Assembly: GCA_030272585.1 (NCBI GenBank)
Contig: BSYQ01000008.1
Location: 930,001 to 994,000 of the forward strand
Origin: Bryopsis sp. KO-2023
Lineage: Eukaryota; Chlorophyta; Ulvophyceae; Bryopsidales; Bryopsidaceae
DNA: 64,000 nt
Direction: 5' to 3'
The first letter of the stretch is position 1. Each line of letters opens with the position of its first letter. A program made the translations under genes and the position numbers. The notes under the pieces are model-generated. The model had not been told where the DNA came from. It did no database searches and was given only the letters and a program-made list of their open reading frames with translations. Below, piece after piece: positions 44,780 through 55,860 of this stretch.

Positions 44780-46686
44780 CACTAGTAAAAAAAGGGCCGA
44801 TTTACCACTTTTTTTTACCACAAACTGGTAAAAAAACAGACTAATTTCAAGAAACTGAGAGAAAAAGTGGTAAAACAGAGGATTTTACCTTAAAGTGGTA
44901 AAAGTTTACCAGAATCTAGTAAAATTTTACCAGAATCTGGTAAAAACAAGCTTCGAAAACGTGTAAATCGGTCGCGTCTCTCATAATCGGACCAGAATCA
45001 GATCCGAAATGTAAATTCGTCAGGGCCAACACCTTGTTTTCCAAGCCACGCCACAACACTTTCCAGAATCAGTTGCGCCTACCAACTCGCGGCGACGAGT
45101 GATAACTCGAGTTGTCTAGGAGGTTTCAACGTTGGCGGCGCGTTCGTGCGCGCAAGAAGGGTTAGGTTAAGTTTAGGTTACCGAACAAGGCGATGGGTTG
45201 CATGGTCAAGGTTGGAGAAGGCAAACAACGCGGAGGTAACGTTCGACTGTGCGCGTAGTTTGGAAAAAAAGCCATGGGAGTAACAAGTGAGGCAAACCAA
45301 TGTGCGAGCAGAGTTGCCAGGTAAGTGGTCGAGACAAAATGTGTGGAAGAGAAAGGAAAAAAAAATGTTATTTAGACTCTGAGTATCAGTGCAACCTCAC
45401 CCTCCAGCCACCCAATTATATTCAGGATAAAAACTAGTTTCTGGAGGGGCAAAGTGGCGGATGGGTGGTGATGATGGTCAGTCTCCTGTGGTTCCAATTT
45501 GAGATTACGGATCACAGCATGAGAGGATTCCAAGAGGCCCCAACGAGCCAAGCTTTTACGGTGATGAAAAAGTAAAATATGTGTGCGGCCTAAGAGTTCT
45601 GGTGAGCATTGAGATAATTTAGCTGCAGAAAACATTGCTGAACCTGTGCCCCACAACCACCACCAAGTAAAAAAAGATATTATGTGCTCCAGCTTCCCTG
45701 TAAAATCAACAATTGAAATGCAAAAATTAAAGATATACATGTGCAGCCAGTACCGTCTGGTTCTCAAGACTGAAGGCTTAACATCGTGTGTATTAATTCT
45801 GTTTATGTACATTCTCGGCTTTTAAGAGTGTGTATTCTTACTCTGTCGATTTACATGTGTAAACAAACTCAAGTTTTCCATTTATATCATTGACTCGCAA
45901 GGACATCATTGCCCTGCACAGTTCTGGGGGTGAGAGGAAACGGAGTGCGAATGTGATATCAATCGAGGTTTCGTCAGCAATATTCAGATGATAGGGAGGG
46001 AAGGGCTAGAAGGGCAGGTGTCCAAGCTGGGATAAGAATCTTGGATTGAAGCAGCGATAGGAGGAGGGATTCCAAGAACACGAATATTAATGATGGGAAA
46101 TATGAAATAGGGACAAGACTTGGAGTTTCTGTGTTACTGTGCACCTTGTGCGTTTGGGGCTTTCAAATGGTTGGAGTTCGAGATAAGAAAACCCCAGCCA
46201 GGTTCATCCAGGGTTATGTGTTTTGCAGTTGCTAGTATTTGGTGGGGCCTGTGGGAGGACAGTGGGTTATTGGATGTGGGTTTGGTTTATGGTTGTGTAA
46301 AGAGAGTACTTAATGACAAGAAGTTGTGTTCAGTTCCATCTCAAACTGAATTTGAATCACCAGTTTTGCATGCCAAACATTACTGTGATGACTGATTCTC
46401 TAATTCTTGAGTTTACCAGTCTCAGAATTACCACATTCCTGAAATTACCAGTTTCTCAAAAGTCGTCACTTTTCGAATTTACCACTTTACGACCACGATT
46501 ACCAGTTTTTCCACCTCCCAGAAAACTGGTAAATTCTGATAATGTGGTAAAAAAAAAACTGGTAATCGTGGTCGTAATCTGGTAAATTGAAAAACTGGTA
46601 AACTGAAAAAACGCACGAAACGTTTGTTTGAACTTCGTGCAAAAACTGGTAAATAAACTGGTAAATCGAGCCTTTTTTTACTAGTG
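44780..46686. mobile_element. CACTA-superfamily DNA transposon, copy 2 (1907 bp, no transposase seen)
   Basis: The left end is CACTAGTAAAAAAAGGGCCG followed by ATTTACCA; the right end is its inverted match at 26 of 28 positions. A 3-bp duplication, GCT, flanks it (44777-44779 and 46687-46689). Subterminal ACTGGTAAA/TTTACCAGT repeats fill about 170 bp on the left and 250 bp on the right. The right 700 bp resemble copy 1; the left interior does not. The interior has a short - strand frame at 45812-45372 but no transposase motif. It is inserted in the coding exon of the serine protease. Confidence 0.92.
46476..46588. repeat. Large subterminal palindrome of CACTA copy 2
   Basis: Arms at 46476-46510 and 46552-46588 are inverted complements (gaccacgattaccag versus ctggtaatcgtggtc at the core). 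This is the same structure as in copy 1. Confidence 0.85.
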
Positions 46687-47473
46687 GCTCAACCAACAGC
46701 GGGCCCCCCGAATCCTGGCTGCATGAATCTTTGTCCACTTCCCCCGCACACAGCATATCGTTCGTTATATCCACGCTCTGGTATGTCGTGTTGCATTCCA
46801 GCCGGGGCACCACTGGAACATCGACTTTCAGTAGTCTATCCGACAAGGAGCGGCGGTTATCTGCGATCGTTCTGCCCCACCCCAACACGGTACCGTACGA
46901 ACATGACGACCCATCCGGAGAGCACACATTCTTTCCCCTAATATCCACGGGAGGAGCCTCCGATTCGCCGTCCAAAACCAGCAGCGCGAAATCGAAGGAG
47001 TAAACGCCCCTCCGAACTTTGCGGTAGCTCGGGTGGGTGACAGATTCGATCGATTTGAACGCTCGAAAACGCCCCTCGTCGTTTCCTTCCCGCTCGAATC
47101 GACCGATGTGCACGTCAGGTTTCGACACTGAGTCCAGGCAGTGCGCCGCCGTGATGACCACGTTTTTCGCAATCAGCGACCCACCGCACAAATGGCGACC
47201 GCCGATGAATCGGCGTTCTTCGGGGACTCTGAGCGACGCCATGAACGAGAAGTTTCCAGGTTTGGTTTCGGTCCCACCTATGATTCTACCCGAACTCTCC
47301 ATGGCGGCCGTGTCGTTGTTTTGCAGCATGCGACGGCCACGTATCGCTCCCGAGCGAAGAATCTCGTGAGAAAACTCGCCGCCGATCGCCGGCCTTTCAT
47401 CAGACTCAGAGTTGGCGTTTGAAACCAATGATGAGAGTGCCAATATCAGGAGCAACCCTCTTGTAAAGCTCAT

Positions 47474-48099
47474 TCTGGAGAATGCTGGCAGTATGCCCAA
47501 AAAAAAGACAGAGAGCGTGCACTCTTTCACAACAAAAGTAGTAGCAGATGGTGAGAAAAGGTGTTTTTGTTTTTTCCAGGCGTATTTGCCCTAAATGCTG
47601 CAACACCAACAGTGACGTCCTTGGAGGAGTTTGGTGTCGTACTGGGGAAATCTCGTCAGACCCATCCACCCAATCAAATGCAACCAGATGTCGAAAGCGT
47701 CAAATCTGATTGAGTCGTTTGAATGTCTGTGGAGTTGATACGAGCTGGGAGTGAATTCAACTGGCAGTTGCAGGATTCGCCCACGATGCTCTCCTGGGCC
47801 TTCACTGCGAAAAAAAGTGCAGACTTGCGTTCAAAAACTTGCTGTTAGGAGGCCTTATCATGGAATATTGATTGATGAATGTTGGAAGTACTTGGGGAAA
47901 AGCTTTCTCTTTCTGTGTATTGATCGAAATCTTGACGCGGATGCCCTCCACTGAGAGTGGTGGACAAATATACACAATGAAAACAAGATGATGAAGCCCG
48001 TGGTATCGTGTGAATCTTTTTTTTTTCTCAAGGAGGAAAGTGAAAGAAAGTATGTCATCTTGTGACCCCCCCCCCCCAAAAAAAAAAGAATCAGTCTCA
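47474..48099. other. Spacer upstream of the protease gene
   Basis: It should hold the protease promoter (- strand) up to about 47700. The rest leads into repeat X and has no supported gene. Confidence 0.4.
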
Positions 48100-48870
48100 A
48101 CATCCACGCATTGGTGTGTGGTTACGCTATGCCGAATGCATGAAATGATCATTTACAGTCTTTTTCATCTTGTCAAACGGAATTGACCAAATATCAATTC
48201 GGGGAGAGGATGGTTGTTGTTGGCAAATATTTTCAGACTCCCACACTGTGGAAGCGGCACTTGACAACGACGACGCAAGGTTACTCTCAGCAAGAACCAG
48301 ATGATCATTACAGTCGAAAACCCATTGTACCTCTACGTTGCACTACCGAAATACAACTGTAACAATGACGGACGCGCGTGAGCACTACGACAACGGTACT
48401 GGGTAGGGAAAGAATCTGGGGGTAACTCGCTCAGCGGCGCAGCATTCTGTTTCTGGGCGTTTGTGAATTGCCCTAACTTTCCAACGACCAAAGGCGGAGC
48501 AAGCCTGCTTGAGAACGAACCATCGTTGACGCGCGCGCGTGTGTCCAGTGCGATGCTGCAAGAGGACACCATCACCCCACGTCCGCTGATGGTACCCGCG
48601 CATTCTCCTTGCTGTGCGCGAACCCGAGCTTGGGTCAACGAAGCATTCTTGGAGAGAAGGGGGTGGCACCTAGGTCTATCGACCCGTCTTGGAGGTCTGT
48701 GCTTTTGTAAGCTGTGCTGTGCTGTATGTGTTGTACTGTTGTGTTGTTTCTTGTGTTGCCAGTTCGTTGCCTCTCCAATGCTTTGTTTTGACACTCTTGA
48801 GTTGATGCCTTAGTATCGCGACGACACCTGGAGCGAAAGCACGAACGGGGGGAAGCAAAACGATAGTGGT
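48100..48870. repeat. Repeat X, copy 2
   Basis: Second copy of the repeat at 7430-8220; the 120-bp core is 48267-48388. The copies differ by many indels outside the core. Here the block ends with a single gggggaagc unit related to the minisatellite at 11620-12000, which suggests that both arrays descend from one longer segment. Confidence 0.7.
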
Positions 48871-48879
48871 CTCCTACTC

Positions 48880-49270
48880 ACTCGAGACGAGGAATAGGCA
48901 CTGCCCACCACAGGACCCCCAAAGACCCGCCACGCATGGGCCCCCCGATCGCGAGTCCTGAGCTCAAGGAGTTGTTCTGGGGGGGGAGAGAGTTTACAAG
49001 TGGGGTCCTTGAGCTGTCGGTCGGCGTTGCGCCAAGAAGATGGGGTTCACCACAAGCGGCTGGACGAAACGTTGACGTCCCTGCCCGACGGCGAGTAGTA
49101 TGTCGGGCTGGAGAGTTTTGGCAACACGTACCACTGCAATTCCGTGCTCCAGGCACTCTATTTGTGTCAACCGAGCAGAGCGGCTGGGTGGGATTTCCTG
49201 CCAGCAAGGAAAAGTGTGACGCCTATTCAATGGATATGCGTGGTCTGAGGGACCGTGTCGGTTGAGTGCC
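48880..49270. other. GC-rich segment, possibly coding, unassigned
   Basis: Both strands are open here: + from 48936 to 49265, - from 49207 to 48878. Composition is clearly richer in GC than the flanks. The + frame (LELSVGVAPRRWG..., [16 protein letters not shown]) and the - frame ([15 protein letters not shown]...) both look protein-like by eye, and I cannot choose between them or name a family. Confidence 0.3.
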
Positions 49271-49339
49271 GCGAGATAGTTGACGCCCGTGGGTGTCACA
49301 AGCTTCTTTTTTTTCTCGACTTGTTGGCCTTCGGGGTCG

Positions 49340-50740
49340 ACCTTTTGAAAAAAAAAAGGGAAAAAAATCGAAAGAGGAAGAAAAAAAATATTCAAAAAAG
49401 GAAGAAAAAAAATATTCAGAAAAGGAGAGAAAAAAGAATTCAAAAAAGGAAGAGAAAAAATATTCGAAAAAGGAGAGAAAAAAGAATTCAAAAAAAGGAA
49501 GAGAAAAAAGGTTTAAAAAAAAGATTAAAAAGTATAAAAAAATATTGAGGAAAAAAAAGAAACATAAAAGGAAAAAAATATTAAAAGTGAAAAAAATATG
49601 AATATAAATATAAATAAATAAATAAATACAAAGTGAGTAAATATATGATCTTGAATATGTTTATATACCTTTAAAATCTATAATGTAAATAATAAATATA
49701 TATAAATATATAAATAATTGAAAGAAGTGCTGTAAAAAAAAAAGGAAATGGAAGAGGTGCACAGAAAAAGCATAGTTTGTTTTTGTGAACAGGAAAAGAG
49801 ACAGAAAAAGTGCAGAGATGTTAACAAAAAAAAGGAAAACAGGAAAATTATGAGGAAAAAAAAACAAGGGGATGAAACAAAAAAAAAAGGATCCAGAAAA
49901 AGTAGTCCTCAGGCAAAAAAAAGCAAAAAAGCAAGGGAGAGATTGGTAGATAGATTCTGATCAAAAACATGAGGACTGGTAAAAAAAATTAAAAATATCA
50001 CTGTTTATTATATGATGGACGATTTTTTCCTGTTGAAGTAGGGAAATACATCAGATGACAAGAGAGATGCAAAGGGAAAAAAAAAGTTGAAAAAAAAAAC
50101 AAAACGGATGAAAAAGCAAGAAGAATAGGATTTTCTTTTCCGCATCAGCCTATTTATTGTTTTTAAAGTAGATTAGGAAGAAATGCAAGTCAGGAAAAGT
50201 GAAAAAAAATGTACTTCAAATAAAGGAGAGAAAAAAAAAGAAAATGGAGCAGGATTGTTTTTTTTTTCTTATTTAAATAAGAAAATGAAAAAAAGAAAAA
50301 AATAGTATAGAAACAGATTTAAAAAAAGTGAATAAATGGTTGATAATAACAAGCAGGATTCTGTGTTCAAGGGAGGAAAAAAAAGGAGAAAAAAAAACCA
50401 CAGTTTCTAATGTGAATAGAAAAAAATTATAGAAAGAAAAGGAAAGAGAAGAAAAAAGAAAGAATCGATGACATCACAAAGAGAAAAAAAAGAAATCGAT
50501 GTGGAGATTACTAAAAAAAGAAAAAAAGTAGTACAGTCTTGAAAACAAAAGAGAGAAAAAAGTAGTATAGTTTTGAAAAAAAAAGAGAAAAAAGTAGTAT
50601 AGTTTTGAAAAAAAAAGAGAAAAAAGTAGTATAGTTTTGAAGAAAGAAGAGAAAAAAGTAGTATAGTTTTCAAAAAAAAAAAGAAAAAAAGTAGTATAGT
50701 TCTCAAAAAAAAAAAGAGAAAAAAATGTTTAAAATAGCTC
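49340..50740. repeat. Purine-rich tract with two short tandem repeats
   Basis: The + strand is almost all A and G. A ~30-bp unit (aaaggaagaaaaaaaatattc and variants) repeats about six times at 49365-49520. A ~36-bp unit (gaaaaaagtagtatagtttt) repeats about six times at 50515-50728. It parallels 12001-13200. The stretch from 49600 to 49710 is AT-rich. Confidence 0.8.
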
Positions 50741-50989
50741 ATTTTGGAACTAAGCCCTGGCCCATGACAGATGCCACTTTACAACATTCATAGGGCATCC
50801 AGTTTAAAAGAAAAAAGAGAAGCGTAAAAGAAAGAAGAGAAAAAAAAAAGCGAAGCACAAAAAAAAATGGAAAGAGAAGAGACCGGTGCAAGGATTCACT
50901 CCCCCCTAAAAAATAAAATAAAATAAACTCCGGCCAAAAACAAAATTGTGATAAATTGTGGGAAAACTCAAGTGGCCAGAAAAAAACAG

Positions 50990-51905
50990 AGAATGCGCAG
51001 AGGATGTTTTGGAGGTCATGGATATTGGATCCAATAACAGGGCTGTGGGCAGCACTAAGATGAATGATAGGGCCAATAGGTCGCACAGTGTCTGACTGTA
51101 GTGGAAGCCGGTACCAATAAATTGACTAGGGTTCAAATTTACGGGTGCCTTCACCTGGTAGAGTTGGCTGGTAGCAAACGCATTTCCAGAAGTCAAGCGA
51201 CAAGTGAGGGAGTGATTTTGCTGCTGAAAATTTGATGTAATTATGCTGTAAGATATTTTCCATTTCCTGTTGCAGCTGGAAGAATACAATTGATAAATAT
51301 TGATCAAAATGGAGCTGTTGAAATATCACTTTGATTTACGCCTGTTTGATTTATGCCTGGTGGCATGGTTTTTTCAATTCTTTTAGCTATCAGGAATGAT
51401 CCCAATTTTTGTGGACATGGTGTGAATGGCAGGTGACTGCTTCAAAGAAGCCAACCACATTAGCAAGAGTTTGAGTGCGTTGACTAAGTGCCTTTCAGAA
51501 ATAGCAACTCGATTGCTCCAAGATAGCCTTTCAGGCCAAGCCAAATCCATGATATTCATGCACGTTGGCCCAGAAATGTCGACCAGAGGGGACCCTTCAG
51601 TACAGCCATGTTCGGAGCCAGAATGTCGCAGATCACCCTCGGAGAGGTATGCACAAGGAAAGGCTTATTCAACGGTCCTCAAAGGTGTACGGCTGCTATT
51701 GGATTGCATAACCGATTAGACTCGGCGGTCCGATGCGCAATTGAACCTGTGGTGATTGGATGCTATGTTTGATATTGGTTAGGCCCAAGAGAATGCCAAA
51801 AGTGAAAAGATCTGTGTGAAACCATCTCCAATCTGACCTCGACCAGCCAAAACAAGGACCAAAGATCAAAGAATTAGCCAAGGTTGTGGAAACAGAGAAG
51901 ACGTC
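50990..51905 (+). pseudogene. Kinesin-14-type motor fragment, copy E (5'-truncated)
   Basis: The copy begins abruptly within exon 1 (ECAEDVLEVMDIGSNNRAVG in the parent frame) directly after purine-rich sequence, so its 5' part is lost. The one-base loss after RSHSV is present. Switch II is ELAGSKRISRSQATS. The base before the donor is changed (caa|gtgagg at 51203), as in copy F. Exon 2 (51433-51646) has lost the MAALAS segment but keeps LLQDSLSGQAKSMIFMHVGP. A coiled-coil piece near 51860 (KELAKVVETEK) follows, then the copy stops. Confidence 0.8.
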
Positions 51906-52109
51906 ACCTTAGTTGCTGAGGGGCATGTTGTGATCGAGGTATGTCTTTGTCCGTATTGTGAAGTGCACGTCTGTACTGAAAAGTTCTGTGTGTGAAAAAG
52001 TGTTCTGAAATTCCTTGGTGAAAGATGTTAACATTTCCAGGTGTTTGTTTTTCTTTTGTGCTGCTAGATCCTCTGCCCTGAACTTCTCTTTTTTTTTGGG
52101 AAAAACCTG

Positions 52110-52890
52110 GGAGAATTCAAGATGGGAAATTCCTGTGTTTGTGTTCTAGAGGTGCTTGAGCCAAAATTTGGATCCCGGTACATTCTCAGTTCTCGATCCA
52201 AGAACAGAGGGATTAAATTGGCAAGTTGCTATCCCACGGACAGGCGGCACTCCTCTAATGGGGAGCGTGAAAGGGTCCATCGTCATTGTGGAGAGGGGCG
52301 ACTGCAAGTTTGTGAGCAAATTGCGGAGTGTCCAGATGAGAAATGGCTTGGGAGTTATTGTCGCCAATAATTTCCAGCACGGCTACTTACAAATGACATC
52401 AAATGTGACCACAGATCATCTATCAATCCCCATGGGGGCTGTTTCCCCTCAGCATCGGCCGAGAGCTTTGGGAAATGGTGGAACTGGAGCGTGAGATGGT
52501 AAGCTTATTCTTTCCGTGTTCTTATTTTTTTTATTTTTTTTTTCAGATCAGCTTCTTAGCTGAGCCATTGCCGTAGCTGTTGTTTTTGATTGCCTATTAT
52601 GATTTCCAATTTCTTGGCGACACTTACGCTTGCTGGTTTTCAGACTCGTTGTTTGTTTGCAGTTTTCTGTGGGGTTTTGTATTGCGCACATGAAAGGTGT
52701 GGCTTTGGCACATTCGTTCGACCACCGTGGTGTGACACTCACATGTTGTGCTGTTTGTCTTGATGAAGGTGGTTACGGTGTCTGACTGGAAGAATGGATC
52801 CGAAATGCTCCTGGGACAACATTGCGGATTTCTCCCCTGGGGGCCCAACACCAGAAGAAAGATATAAAAATATAGATTGTTGCAGGAATG
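52110..52890 (+). pseudogene. Subtilisin-like (S8) protease fragment with PA domain, copy 3
   Basis: Only the PA and FSSRGPT-like pieces are present. The PA piece is open from 52156 to 52494: GSVKGSIVIVERGDCKFVSK, LRSVQMRNGLGVIVANNFQ and LSIPMGAVS are all in one frame, unlike copies 1 and 2. A donor (gagatg|gtaagc) follows at 52499. The second piece near 52810-52870 reads DNIADFSPGGPTPEERYKN. The catalytic exons are missing, so it is a fragment even though its PA part is intact. Confidence 0.7.
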
Positions 52891-53490
52891 TCGATAGGAA
52901 AAAAATAATAATGAAAAAAAAAGGAGAAAGAAGAAAAAAGAAGGAATTGATGACATTCCAAACAGAAAACAGGAAATCGATATGGAGAGATACTCTTTGA
53001 TTAGAAAAAATAAAACTTGGCATAGGACTGAGATTTTTCTGACAACAGTACTGATTTGGAGATAAGGACATGCAAATGTGGAAAAAATGAAAATTGCTTT
53101 GTTCCGAACCGAGCCCTGGCCCAGGACAGATGCCACTATACAAAATTCATATGGCATTTAGTTTAGGAAAAAAAAAGAGAGAAAAACAGAGAAGCATAAA
53201 AAAAAGGAGAGACAAGAGACTGGTGTGAGGAATCACTCCCCCCCCCCCCCCCAACCACCAAGAAAAAAAAAAAAAAAATCTGGCCACAAAAGAATTGTGA
53301 TTAATTGTAGGAAAAAAAAGTGGCTCAGAAAAAAAAAGAGAGAGAAAGAAAAAAGACTAAGAAAAATGAGAGGAGATTTGAAAAAAAAGGACAGTTCAGG
53401 AAGAATACACATTGTGATGAGCATCAGAAAAAATTAAAAAAAGGGGGCAAAAAAAAAGATCATGTGGGGACTGAGGAGCACCGGTCTCTT
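52891..53490 (+). repeat. Purine-rich intronic tract, unit 3
   Basis: Third copy of the tract at the same position in the unit, with the same shared blocks and purines again on the + strand. It includes a run of 14 C at 53239-53252. Confidence 0.8.
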
Positions 53491-53566
53491 CTCTTTGTTT
53501 GAAATCTTATTGTTTGTGTTTTGATGTTCTGAAATTTCATGTGTTCTGTTTTTTTTCTATTTTTGT

Positions 53567-54080
53567 TATTGTTGCCCCCCCCCTGCTCCCCCCAAACACA
53601 ATGCCTAGGGGGGCCCGAGGGGTTGTATGTGAAGCTCTCCCGCAACACCGCCAGGAGCAAGAAAGAGCCCTAAATGCCCAAGACATTCTTCTGCAAGGTA
53701 CTATGCTGACTTTCTAACAACCCCCCCTTGGAAAACAAAAAAAAAAAGATTCCTTACTAAAGTTTCCTTCGTTATCATGTTGTTTTTCCAAAGCACTGTA
53801 CTGACCAGCCAGTTTTGTCGTGGGGCAAGGGGGCGATTCTACGGAATTGCCCCCTTGCCCCAATCTGACCAGGTGACCCGAAGCCGCAGCCGGAGCCGGA
53901 GCCGGAGCCGGAGCCTCAAGAGAAGATTGAAGCCAGTCCAAGACGGAGTGCGGTGTTGCGGGAGAGGTGTGAAGGAGGGAGAAGATCGAGGGAGGGTGGG
54001 CCCCCGATTCAAGGGGAAGAGGGGGGAGCAAAAGCAAGGGGTGGGGGAAAGGTGGCTACATCTTTTTCCATCTTATCGAG
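53567..54080 (+). pseudogene. GC-rich exon pair with intronic hairpin, U3
   Basis: The first piece ends at 53697 (ctgcaag|gta). The hairpin spans 53822-53861; its loop is TACG closed by C-G, a UNCG-type tetraloop in RNA. The second piece is 53873-54080, ending atcgag|gtgag. The copy F motor exon follows at 54569; 54081-54568 is intron-like with no gene. Confidence 0.55.
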
Positions 54081-54568
54081 GTGAGAATTGAGCTTGGGGA
54101 TGATATTTTCTGAACTAAATTCTGCCAAGGAAACCGATTGCTGTTTTGTTTCTTTATTCGATCTGGAAAACATCCGTTCATTAAGCATATTTTAGTCGAT
54201 TGATTGAAATTCATTGCTTCCAGGCTGATGCCTTTGCTTTTACAGATTTTCTAGTTCTGAGATGTCCTTCCTGAGATTGACGGTCCAAAAAAAGGGCACA
54301 TCCTGGACTTCATGACCCATGTCAGTTACCCAATCGGCATCCTCGGGTCAGCATCCTTGACTTTGTTTTCAAACAGCTTCAATGACAGGTAGGAATCAAA
54401 CGCTTGTTTTCAACTTCAAACGTGCTCCATGAAACGCGTTCCTTCAAAGCCTCACTTGCTGGGGATAAACAGATCGCACTTTTTTAAGTTCAATGGGATT
54501 GATTTGAGCATCTGTCGATATGGAAGTAACAGAGGCATCCCTACCTGACCAAAAATTAATTTTTACAG

Positions 54569-55860
54569 GTCGATTTTCGAACCAACGTCCAAATGCTGGA
54601 AATCTACAATGAGGTTCTCTGCGACCTGCTGGTGGATGATGAGAAAAGAAATAACAATATGGCGATCCGCTCCAACGATAAGATCGGGCTCAATTTCCCG
54701 AATGCCGTCCAGAAATCGGTGGAATGCACAGAGGATGTTTTGGAGGTCATGGATATTGGATTCAATAACAGGGCTGTGGGCAGCAATAAGATGAATGATA
54801 GGGCCAATAGGTCGCACAGTGTCTGACTGTAGTGGAAGCCGGTACCAATAAATTGACTAGGGTTCAAATTTACGGGTGCCTTCACCTGGTAGAGTTGGCT
54901 GGTAGCAAACGCATCGCCAGAAGTCAAGCGACAAGTGAGGGAGTGATTTTGCTGCTGAAAATCCAATATAATTATGCTGTAAGATATTTTCCATTTCCTG
55001 TTGCAGCTGGAAGAATACAATCGATAAATATAGATCAAAAAGGAGCTGTTGAAATATCACTTCGATTTAGGTAGTGTGTCTCTTCTTTCAATTCTCTTAG
55101 CTGTCAGAGATGATTTCAATTTTTGTGGACATGGTGTGAATGGCAGGTGACTGCTTGAAAGAAGCCAACCACATTACCAAGAGTTTGAGTGCGTTTGGGG
55201 GGGGTGATGGCAGCTTTGGCTTCTGAAAGCACCCACATGCCATTTAGAACCCAATAGCAACCCAATTGCTCCAAGACAGCCTTTCAGGCCAAGCCAAGTC
55301 CATGATGTTCATGCACGTTGGCCCAGAAATGTCGCCCGGAGGGGAAACCCTCAGTACTGCCATGTTCGGAGCCAGAATGTCGCAGATCGCCCTCGGAGAG
55401 GTATGCACAAGGAAAGACTCATTCAATGGCCTTGAATGCTGCACGACTGTCTTCGGATTGCAGAATCGACTCGGCGGTCCAATTGCTCAATTGTGGGAAT
55501 ATGTGGTGATTGGATCCTGTGATTGATATTAGTCAGGTGTTTGATATTGGTATCCATGACCGAAAAGCAAAGGATGGAGGAAGAGCTGAAGCCCTTGAGG
55601 GAGGGAGCAACTCTCTTTACATCACATCTACCAGCAACAGTTTTCTGCAGCTCAAACAACAGTGTCCCCACCACGAAAGCCATCATTCCTGGTCTTGGTC
55701 TTACTCCGGCTCCAGTGGGGTCAACCTTGGCAGCTTTGGGCTTCATGTGCTGAGGGAGTTGAGAAAAGGAATGCCAACAGGCTGTGGGGTCTTCTCCATT
55801 CACAATCACATGGTAAATGCCAAAATCCATTGTTGAAAACAGCAAATGCTGAAAACTAAG
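54569..55860 (+). pseudogene. Kinesin-14-type motor fragment, copy F (broken)
   Basis: Exon 1 (54569-54933) is open from FRTNVQMLEIYNEVLCDLLV through NFPNAVQKSVECTEDVLEVM to MNDRANRSHSV, then meets the shared one-base loss and a stop. Switch II is ELAGSKRIARSQATS, with the caa|gtgagg donor shared with copy E. Exon 2 (55147-55400) starts DCLKEANHITKSLSA, then shifts; LLQDSLSGQAKSMMFMHVGP and ETLSTAMFGARMSQIALGEV are intact in the second frame. MTEKQRMEEELKPLREG follows near 55557. Confidence 0.82.

Larger units (their letters stand above)
44622..47473 (-). pseudogene. Secreted trypsin-like serine protease (S1), split by a CACTA element
   Basis: The coding part 47473-46687 runs from ATG through a signal peptide (core GLLLILALSSLVSNA, residues 6-20), a propeptide and the activation site GR|IIGG (Arg63-Ile64). 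It then carries His111 (TAAHC), Asp161 (SFDFALLVL) and Ser255 (CSQDSGGP). CACTA copy 2 interrupts it seven residues after that serine. Coding resumes at 44779-44622 with QLTGLVSWGRGCGEEYPGVY and the final RGWI helix, ending at TAG 44622-44624. Counting one copy of the 3-bp duplication, the two parts sum to 942 bp, exactly 314 codons. Asp-Ser-Cys before the serine suggests trypsin-like Arg/Lys specificity. Position 193 is Gln instead of the usual Gly. As it stands the frame runs into the transposon and stops. No introns are evident. Confidence 0.9.

Noticed and set aside
44780-46686. CACTA copy 2 as a spliced intron of the protease gene
   Set aside because: The ends are CACTA...TAGTG with a GCT duplication; no GT...AG pair fits the exon junction, and the same ends occur in copy 1 outside any gene.
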